A stretch of 12,602 bases of DNA from Bacteroidota bacterium (GTDB taxonomy: Bacteria; Bacteroidota; Bacteroidia; Flavobacteriales_D; Crocinitomicaceae). This document shows, piece by piece, positions 8,054-12,602 of the stretch. The DNA lies in the NCBI GenBank assembly GCA_016866415.1, contig VGML01000047.1, positions 1 through 12,602 of the forward strand, read 5' to 3'. The position numbers and the translations under genes were made by a program. A model generated the notes under the pieces. The model saw only the letters and a program-made list of their open reading frames with translations, did not search any database and had not been told where the DNA came from. The stretch's first letter is position 1; every line of letters starts with the position of its first letter.

Positions 8054-8767
8054 ATGAAATATTTAACACTTTTATTTCTGTTTTTTGCCAAAGTTTCTTT
8101 TTCACAATTGGTAACTGTTTCGGAAGAAAAAAAGAAATCAACTGAGAAAGATTCAAGTTCTTCCGTTTATTTGGAAGCAGGAATTTTTTCTGTTAATCGA
8201 ACATTAGAATCAAATCCTGATTTTTTGAACAAAGCGCTTGGTGAACGAGCAAACGAAACGAAAATTAATTTATGGTCATACTCCATTGGCATGGTTTCAC
8301 CTATTTCGAAGCATTTTGTTTTTGATGGTGGACTTTCATTTATTCAAAACGGTGAACAATATGCTTGGAAATCTTCTACAAGTGATTCCTCTTTTAATTA
8401 TGAAACGAAATATCGATACATAGGAATGCCTTTGCAAGTGAAATTTCAAACAGGAAAGAATTTTCAGTTTTTCATTGGCGGTGGGCTTATTCCACAAATG
8501 CAAGTCGCTTATCTTCAATCACAGAACTGGACGGATTCCCTGGGAGGAAAAGATGAAGCGAAGATAAAAACATATTCGAATTTGAATTCATTTGTTTTGT
8601 CTGCCGTTGGATCAGCTGGAATGGTGTTGAACTTCCAAAATAATTTTGGCTTGCGAATTAGTGCCCAATATCGTCGTCAATTAACGGATAGTTACACGAA
8701 ATACAATGGTTATTTACACAGAACTTCTGCTATTGGTTTCACATTTGGTTTAACTCGAAAATTGTAA
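8054..8767 (+). CDS. Outer-membrane beta-barrel protein of unknown function (porin/PorT-like family)
   Basis: A 237-residue protein with a signal peptide (residues 1-18, ending FSQ) and a Ser/Lys/Glu-rich linker of about 20 residues. After it come alternating hydrophobic/polar beta strands separated by glycines (VYLEAGIFSV, FVFDGGLSF, YRYIGMPLQVKF, FQFFIGGGLIP, FGLRISAQYRR, SAIGFTFGL). The repeated pattern and the strand-like C-terminus (GFTFGLTRKL) are typical of the eight-stranded-type outer-membrane barrels common in Bacteroidota. I see no enzymatic motif. It is the first gene of a + strand cluster, and its stop is one base before the nif3 start. The partners are cytoplasmic metal-associated proteins, so the pairing gives no clear functional clue. 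Confidence 0.8.
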   Translation: MKYLTLLFLFFAKVSFSQLVTVSEEKKKSTEKDSSSSVYLEAGIFSVNRTLESNPDFLNKALGERANETKINLWSYSIGMVSPISKHFVFDGGLSFIQNGEQYAWKSSTSDSSFNYETKYRYIGMPLQVKFQTGKNFQFFIGGGLIPQMQVAYLQSQNWTDSLGGKDEAKIKTYSNLNSFVLSAVGSAGMVLNFQNNFGLRISAQYRRQLTDSYTKYNGYLHRTSAIGFTFGLTRKL

Positions 8768-8768
8768 C

Positions 8769-9863
8769 ATGAAAATTGCTGAAATCGTTTCTTATATAGA
8801 GGAATCTTATCCCTTAGCTCTGCAAGAATCGTATGATAATTCAGGGTTGCTTTGTGGTAGAAAAGAATGGGAGGTTACATCCGTTCTCATTTGTTTGGAT
8901 GCGATTGAGGCTGTAATTGATGAAGCTATTTCACTAGGAAGTAACCTTGTAATTGCCCATCACCCCATCATTTTCAAGGGATTGAAAAAAATCACAGGTT
9001 CGAATTACGTGGAGCGCGTCATCGCAAAATGCATTCAACATAAAATCGCACTTTATGCTATACATACGAATTTAGACAATCATTTTTACGGTGTGAACCG
9101 CGAAATTGCCAAACGAATCGAGCTTCAGAATGTGAATATTTTAAGTCCAATGAAAGCAAACTTGTCAAAATTGGTTGTTTTTGTGCCAAAAGAATCATTG
9201 AATAAGGTCGATCAAGCGATTTTTAACGCAGGAGGAGGAAAGATCGGAAATTACGAAGAATGTCATTTTCGAACTTCGGGTGTTGGCACATTTAAACCAA
9301 ATGATTTAGCGAATCCGAGTATCGGAGAAAGGGGGAATAAATCAGAAGTTGAAGAATATCGCGTTGAATATTTGGTAAGTAATTATCAAATTTCATCTGT
9401 TCTAGCCGCTATGAATAAAGCTCATCCGTATGAAGAAGTAGCTTTTGAAGTATATCCAATTCAAAATGAAAATCAGCATGAAGGCGCAGGAATGATTGGG
9501 GAATTGGAAAACCCGATGGATGAAATTGAATTTTTGAGTTTGTTGAAAAAAACCTTTCATTGCGGTACCATTCGACACACAAAGTTATTGAACAATAAAA
9601 TCAGCAAGGTTGCCGTCTGTGGTGGAGCTGGAAGTTTTTTATTGAAGACAGCTATGTCTAAAAAAGCGGATATTTTCATCACTGGAGACTTCAAGTATCA
9701 TGAGTTTTTTGACGCCGAAGATCGAATCGTAATTGCCGATATCGGACATTATGAAAGTGAACAATTTACATCAAAAATAATTGCTGATAAACTAAAGGAA
9801 AAATTTATTAACTTTGCAATCCGTTTAACAGAAATAAATACAAATCCGATAAACTACTTTTAG
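8769..9863 (+). CDS. Nif3-like dinuclear metal center protein (long form with PII-like insert)
   Basis: A 364-residue cytoplasmic protein of the NIF3/YbgI/YqfO family, which forms toroidal hexamers with a two-metal site in each subunit. Its cellular role is not firmly established. Likely metal ligands are visible: His64-His65 in IAHHPIIFKG, Asp103 after IHTNLDN, and His327 and Glu331 in DIGHYESEQF. The N-terminal family signature YDNSGLLCGR is at 22-31. Residues ~130-240 (LVVFVPKESLNKVDQAIF ... AHPYEEVAFEVYP) form the PII/CutA-like insert found in long members such as Bacillus YqfO and absent from the ~250-residue E. coli YbgI. The ATG at 8769 is one base after the upstream stop, and the next gene starts 3 bases after this stop, so the three genes are probably one transcript. 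Confidence 0.93.
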   Translation: MKIAEIVSYIEESYPLALQESYDNSGLLCGRKEWEVTSVLICLDAIEAVIDEAISLGSNLVIAHHPIIFKGLKKITGSNYVERVIAKCIQHKIALYAIHTNLDNHFYGVNREIAKRIELQNVNILSPMKANLSKLVVFVPKESLNKVDQAIFNAGGGKIGNYEECHFRTSGVGTFKPNDLANPSIGERGNKSEVEEYRVEYLVSNYQISSVLAAMNKAHPYEEVAFEVYPIQNENQHEGAGMIGELENPMDEIEFLSLLKKTFHCGTIRHTKLLNNKISKVAVCGGAGSFLLKTAMSKKADIFITGDFKYHEFFDAEDRIVIADIGHYESEQFTSKIIADKLKEKFINFAIRLTEINTNPINYF

Positions 9864-9866
9864 CAC

Positions 9867-10625
9867 ATGGCAGCAACTGCAACTAAAAAGGAAGCTACAA
9901 TCGCAGACAAATTGGATGCGCTTTTTGAACTTCAAAAAATCGATTCTAATATTGACAGCATTCGCACAATTCGTGGTGAATTGCCTCTAGAGGTTCAAGA
10001 TTTAGAAGATGAAATCGGTGGATTGAACACGCGAATTGCAAAAATCAACGACGAAATCAAAGAATTGGAAACTGAGATTTCTGATCGTAAGATTGCTTCA
10101 AAAGACAGTGAAGCTGCAATTGCAAAGTACAAGGAACAACAAAATAACGTTCGTAACAACCGCGAATTTGAATCACTTTCGAAAGAAATTGAATTCCAAG
10201 AATTAGAAATCAAATTGCACGAGAAAAAATCCAAAGAAGCGAAGATAAAAATCGAAAATAAAAAAGAACTTTTAACTGAAGCGACTGAGCGATTCGACAT
10301 CAAAGTTGCTGACTTAAACGTTAAAAAGTCGGAGTTAGATGCAATTGTTAGTGAAACTCAAAAAGACGAAGACAAGCTGCTAAAAGCATCTGATGATGCT
10401 AAAAAGAAAATCGAATCTCGCTTGGTATTTGCATATAACCGTTTGCGTGAAAATGCAAAGAATGGTTTAGCTGTTGTGCAAGTTGTTCGTGATTCTTGTG
10501 GTGGTTGCTTTAACAAAATCCCGCCTCAAAGACAATTGGATATCGTTACGAAAAAGAAAATCATCGTTTGCGAGCATTGCGGACGTATTTTGGTTCCTTA
10601 TCAAGGTGAGGAAAACCAAGATTAA
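9867..10625 (+). CDS. Coiled-coil protein with C4-type zinc ribbon
   Basis: A 252-residue protein whose first ~200 residues are charged, Glu/Lys-rich and heptad-patterned, predicting a long antiparallel coiled-coil hairpin. The C-terminus has a four-cysteine zinc ribbon: Cys211-x2-Cys214 and Cys235-x2-Cys238 (SCGGCFNKIP ... VCEHCGRIL). The architecture matches the bacterial C4-type zinc-ribbon family (zf-RING_7), sometimes annotated as nucleic-acid or ribosome associated. Its function is not well defined. It follows nif3 by 3 bases, an arrangement I know as recurrent in Bacteroidota and some other bacteria, which suggests a linked role. The 78 bases after the stop contain a weak 8-bp hairpin (10665-10684) without a good T tract. 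Confidence 0.9.
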   Translation: MAATATKKEATIADKLDALFELQKIDSNIDSIRTIRGELPLEVQDLEDEIGGLNTRIAKINDEIKELETEISDRKIASKDSEAAIAKYKEQQNNVRNNREFESLSKEIEFQELEIKLHEKKSKEAKIKIENKKELLTEATERFDIKVADLNVKKSELDAIVSETQKDEDKLLKASDDAKKKIESRLVFAYNRLRENAKNGLAVVQVVRDSCGGCFNKIPPQRQLDIVTKKKIIVCEHCGRILVPYQGEENQD

Positions 10626-10703
10626 GATTTTTCCTGTATCTCATTTTTTAAATAGATTCATTTTAAATGACTTTTTAGTCGTTTATCCATTTATTTCACT
10701 TCA

Positions 10704-11387
10704 ATGAAAGTCATTTTCTTTACTGGCTCTGGTATTTCTGATGAAAGTGGTATTCCAACTTTCAGAGACCGGAGTGCTTTGTGGGAGGATTACGACCCTG
10801 AAATCGTTGCTTCAATTGCTTCTTGGAAAACGCATCGAGCGGAAATGCTTCATTTTCATAATGAATTTAGAAGATTGGTTCAGGAAAAGATTCCGAATCT
10901 AGCACATCATTTTATTGCCGATCTCCAGGAAAATCACGAAGTGATCGTAATTACCCAAAATGTTGATGATTTGCACGAACGGGCTGGTAGTCGAAACGTA
11001 ATCCATTTGCACGGAAATCTATTTGAAGCAAGATCAACTTTAAACCCAAATTTAATATATCCTTGTCACGGAGACCTCAATATTGGCGATAAATGCGATA
11101 AAGAAAGTCAATTAAGACCTAATGTTGTTTGGTTTGGAGAATATTTGAACGAAAAGGTGGTTCGCGAGGCTGAAAACCACATGCGATCTTGTGAACTTTT
11201 GGTAATTATTGGAACTTCTTTAGCTGTTGAACCCGCAAACGAAATGCCTAACTTAGTGCATGATGATTGTCGCATTATTGTTGTTGACCCAAATCCACCA
11301 GCTGAATTTATCAATCGCCACAACACGACAATAATTGAAAGCACTGCTGTAGGAAGTTTGGAGGAATTGAAGGTAAGGATTTCTTAG
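10704..11387 (+). CDS. cobB: Sir2-family NAD-dependent protein deacylase
   Basis: A 227-residue sirtuin, about the usual bacterial core length. It would remove acetyl or other acyl groups from protein lysines using NAD+. Visible motifs are the NAD-binding GSGISDESGIPTFRD (8-22), TQNVDDLHERAGS (84-96), catalytic His103 in HLHGNL, VVWFGE (141-146) and GTS (170-172). Two features are atypical. In the region equivalent to E. coli CobB Tyr92-x-x-Arg95, which binds succinyl/malonyl groups, this protein reads FHNEFRR, so both residues seem replaced (His52, Phe55). Only two cysteines (121 and 131) remain where many sirtuins have a four-cysteine zinc site. The gene has no close partner: 78 bases separate it from the zinc-ribbon gene, and it converges with the DUF1566-like gene. 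The cobB symbol reflects family membership, not proven substrate. Confidence 0.9.
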   Translation: MKVIFFTGSGISDESGIPTFRDRSALWEDYDPEIVASIASWKTHRAEMLHFHNEFRRLVQEKIPNLAHHFIADLQENHEVIVITQNVDDLHERAGSRNVIHLHGNLFEARSTLNPNLIYPCHGDLNIGDKCDKESQLRPNVVWFGEYLNEKVVREAENHMRSCELLVIIGTSLAVEPANEMPNLVHDDCRIIVVDPNPPAEFINRHNTTIIESTAVGSLEELKVRIS

Positions 11388-11438
11388 TTAAATAATGCGA
11401 TCTAATAATTAGATAAAGGCGAAATCCATTTTAGTTAA
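11388..11438. repeat. Imperfect palindrome between convergent genes
   Basis: The whole gap between the sirtuin stop and the DUF1566-like stop forms an imperfect palindrome. The core is ATCTAAT-A-ATTAGAT (11400-11414), the outer ends are TTAA on both sides, and the right arm carries extra bases. It may act as a bidirectional terminator, although no long T tract follows. It contains GCGAAATCCAT (11419-11429), an 11-base word that recurs at 11990-12000 near the right end of the larger structured element, so it may be a shortened relative of that element. Confidence 0.45.
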
Positions 11439-11855
11439 TTATTCCAAATCGAAAACGGCAAGAACAAAACAATTATTGCAAATCCTCTCGCCCTCTATAC
11501 TTCCATCAGCGAAATTCAAATTTTCTCTATATTCTATCATAGGTTTTTTCATGGAAGGTCTAAAACCTCTACGATAGATACCCGCACGATAGATACCGCT
11601 TCGAATTAATTCTAATTTCGTTTCATCAACGACCTTGCGAACTGAACTACACCAAAAGAAATTATGTGCGGAGTTTGTGAATTGTTTACCAAACCTTTCA
11701 TAAATTTCGATGAGTTCATCTTTTGAGGGAATTCTCCATCCTACACCTAAAGCTTCACAAGAATTTAAGGCGTCTTCATAGTTCAAAGGCCCAAAAAAAT
11801 CTTCAGCCACTTGCAATTTTTTCCTGGTTTTAGTTAATATCATTTCCATATTCAT
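11439..11855 (-). CDS. DUF1566-like small protein, function unknown
   Basis: A 138-residue protein without a signal peptide or membrane segment. YEDALNSCEALGVGWRIPSKDEL (split as YEDALNSCEALGVG, 26-39, and WRIPSKDEL, 40-48) and FFWCSS (66-71) match the pattern of DUF1566/FISUMP-type domains. Those proteins typically read W-x-x-A-x-x-x-C-x-x-L-G-x-GWRLPT-x-xEL followed by YWSS. Most such proteins are extracellular; this short version has no export signal. A 15-bp tandem duplication (11571-11585 and 11586-11600) encodes GIYRA then GIYRR near residues 87-96. The start at 11855 is the longest ATG; ATGs 2 and 4 codons in are equally possible. It starts 22 bases from the palindromic element 11878-12004 and converges with the sirtuin gene. 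Confidence 0.7.
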   Translation of the reverse strand: MNMEMILTKTRKKLQVAEDFFGPLNYEDALNSCEALGVGWRIPSKDELIEIYERFGKQFTNSAHNFFWCSSVRKVVDETKLELIRSGIYRAGIYRRGFRPSMKKPMIEYRENLNFADGSIEGERICNNCFVLAVFDLE

Positions 11856-11877
11856 TTATTTAATTCTATAAATTCAA

Positions 11878-12004
11878 ATAACGGTTTGCGGCTTGGTGAA
11901 GGTGGCAATTTTTAGCACTAATGTTCATACGAAGCGTAAATATTGAACCTTGCCCAATTTTTTCTACGACGCACTGCTCCGCCACTTTTGCGAAATCCAT
12001 GTTA
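11878..12004. repeat. Structured palindromic intergenic element, copy 1
   Basis: A 127-base non-coding element bounded by ATAAC (11878-11882) and GTTAT (12000-12004), which pair. Further pairing inside includes GG with CC and AAGGTGGC (11899-11906) with GCCACTTT (11981-11988). A central hairpin has GTTCA (11923-11927) with TGAAC (11944-11948) and TACG/CGTA within it. The right arm carries extra unpaired bases. Its first 13 bases, ATAACGGTTTGCG, recur exactly at 12500-12512, again starting a palindrome. It could be a dispersed Bacteroidota intergenic repeat, a recombination site, or a structured terminator. The rest of the 187-base gap 11856-12042 shows nothing else. Confidence 0.65.
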
Positions 12005-12042
12005 TGAGTCGGTTTTTTTGTAGTAAGATAATTAAAAATGTC

Positions 12043-12150
12043 TTACTTTTTTTTGTTTTTAGCATTCCAACCGTCAGTAATAACGTAACTAAACGCAACT
12101 GCAAAAAGTAAAGTAATAAGTCCCGCGAAGTATGGTATAAAATCAGTCAT
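12043..12150 (-). CDS. 35-residue single-pass membrane protein, unknown
   Basis: A 35-codon frame from ATG at 12150 to TAA at 12043. A hydrophobic segment spans residues ~4-24 (FIPYFAGLITLLFAVAFSYV) and a basic tail ends in NKKK, consistent with one membrane helix and a cytoplasmic positive C-terminus. Its start overlaps the end of the upstream 61-codon gene by 8 bases, suggesting translational coupling and supporting that it is real despite its size. The palindromic element begins 39 bases after its stop. I do not recognise the family. The two-gene arrangement suggests a small membrane complex, but nothing in the sequence states its role. Confidence 0.5.
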   Translation of the reverse strand: MTDFIPYFAGLITLLFAVAFSYVITDGWNAKNKKK

Positions 12151-12328
12151 TCTTATTTTTGTTTAAAAGTTTCAAATAAATACCAAAAGCTAAAATACTA
12201 GGAACCCATAATCCAATGAAAATAGCTTGATTAGTATTCCCATCAAAAAACAATATTTCAGAGTATATCAAAGAAAGAAAAGCTGAAACAAAGAATAATT
12301 TGTCCGCAATAGTGAATTTTTTAAACAT
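12143..12328 (-). CDS. 61-residue two-pass membrane protein, unknown
   Basis: A 61-codon frame with two hydrophobic segments, roughly residues 11-28 (LFFVSAFLSLIYSEILFF) and 34-54 (QAIFIGLWVPSILAFGIYLK), a short polar turn DGNTN and a Lys/Asn-rich C-terminus. It predicts a small hairpin inner-membrane protein. Conserved-looking residues in GLWVPSILAFG suggest a true gene family rather than a chance frame, but I cannot name it. The last 8 bases overlap the start of a 35-codon membrane protein. A weak promoter-like TATATTTA lies about 90 bases upstream on the same strand (12424-12417), with a TTTG 24 bases before it. No Shine-Dalgarno is seen, as usual in Bacteroidota. Confidence 0.6.
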   Translation of the reverse strand: MFKKFTIADKLFFVSAFLSLIYSEILFFDGNTNQAIFIGLWVPSILAFGIYLKLLNKNKND

Positions 12329-12499
12329 AGAAATTAATAATTTTTGTCCTACTTATAAGGCTTTTCGGAATTCGCCCCGTTTTTTAAAGTGATCTCTGGG
12401 CTTCACTATTAAAAACTAAATATAGCAAGTTTTATTTATTTGAGAGTACAAAGCCATGAAGAAAGTTTGAGGGGCACGTGTCATCTGTCAAACTTGCCC

Positions 12500-12548
12500 A
12501 TAACGGTTTGCGTTTAGGCGCATAACAAGAAGGTTCCGCTTACGTTAT
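12500..12548. repeat. Palindromic intergenic element, copy 2 (short)
   Basis: A 49-base imperfect palindrome: ATAACG (12500-12505) pairs with CGTTAT (12543-12548), and GCG (12510-12512) with CGC (12537-12539). It shares its first 13 bases with the element at 11878, after which the two diverge. An extra CATAAC lies inside at 12520-12525. It overlaps the last codons of the kinase-like fragment. The stretch from 12329 to 12499 holds only the weak promoter-like motif, a 5-bp hairpin (AGTGA/TCACT around 12388-12407) and no frame I trust. Confidence 0.5.
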
Positions 12549-12602
12549 CGATCCTGTTAATAATTCCCTATAAATTAATCCGAGTGAATAAATATCAGAA
12601 CG
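12540..12602 (-). pseudogene. Ser/Thr protein kinase-like fragment, truncated after subdomain IX (continues outside window)
   Basis: On the - strand the window edge enters an open frame that gives R then SDIYSLGLIYRELLTG, followed by SIT and a TAA at 12540. This matches eukaryotic-like kinase subdomain IX (SD-[VI]-[YW]-S-[LF]-G-[VI]-x-x-x-EL-[LM]-TG), including the structural Asp. A complete kinase domain continues for about 80-100 more residues (subdomains X-XI), so a stop three residues later implies a broken gene or a very unusual kinase. The last codons fall inside the palindromic element 12500-12548, suggesting that the element marks the break. Only 20 residues are visible, so the rest of the gene and its state are unknown. 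Confidence 0.5.

Noticed and set aside
10665..10684. Hairpin after the zinc-ribbon gene as a terminator
   Set aside because: The 8-bp stem is AT-rich with one G-T pair and a TTTT loop and no T tract after it. It is too weak to call.
10474..10707. 77-codon frame overlapping the end of the zinc-ribbon gene
   Set aside because: It runs in another frame inside a well-supported gene, and its extension into the gap is low-complexity; it is a shadow frame.
12388..12407. AGTGA/TCACT inverted repeat as an operator
   Set aside because: It has five-base arms with a 10-base spacer in AT-rich DNA and no second copy; chance is a sufficient explanation.
11878..12548. Calling the palindromic elements true integron attC sites
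   Set aside because: The ends are ATAAC/GTTAT, and the flanking bases do not fit RYYYAAC or GTTRRRY on either strand. No integrase is visible, so they are reported only as structured repeats with a cassette hypothesis.

Overview
The window looks like Bacteroidota chromosome, most likely order Flavobacteriales. It is AT-rich and lacks clear Shine-Dalgarno sequences. It has a type IX secretion (T9SS) sorting domain, a SusE/SusF-like starch-binding domain, a TTG-N20-TAnnTTTG promoter, and a Nif3 / zinc-ribbon gene pair common in this phylum. I cannot assign a genus.

Bases 1-7796 hold the 3' part of a starch/maltodextrin utilisation operon, all on the + strand with tiny gaps or overlaps. In order: the C-terminal part of a GH13 alpha-glucanase, a sucrose/maltose-type MFS transporter, beta-phosphoglucomutase, a GH65 maltose phosphorylase and a large secreted GH13 alpha-amylase with a T9SS tail. 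A strong hairpin terminator follows. Together they form a route: extracellular starch is cut by the T9SS amylase, fragments are trimmed by the partial GH13, maltose enters through the MFS carrier, maltose phosphorylase makes glucose plus beta-glucose 1-phosphate, and beta-phosphoglucomutase makes glucose 6-phosphate.

Bases 7797-8053 look intergenic but contain, on the - strand, a 40-codon remnant that matches the N-terminus of YceI-family proteins. Bases 8054-10625 hold a second + strand cluster: an outer-membrane beta-barrel protein, a Nif3-like dinuclear metal protein and a coiled-coil/C4 zinc-ribbon protein. Its promoter lies so close to the first ATG that the mRNA may be leaderless. A Sir2-type NAD-dependent deacylase with an unusual substrate-pocket motif follows (10704-11387).

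From 11388 the character changes. Everything coding is on the - strand and small: a DUF1566-like protein, and two overlapping tiny membrane proteins (61 and 35 aa). At the window edge is a fragment of a eukaryotic-like protein kinase that stops just after subdomain IX. These are separated by structured, imperfectly palindromic intergenic elements, two of which share a 13-bp terminus and one of which overlaps the last codons of the kinase fragment. This end resembles an accessory, repeat-rich or cassette-like region. No integrase or transposase is visible, and I do not claim a new defence or mobile system from this sequence alone.
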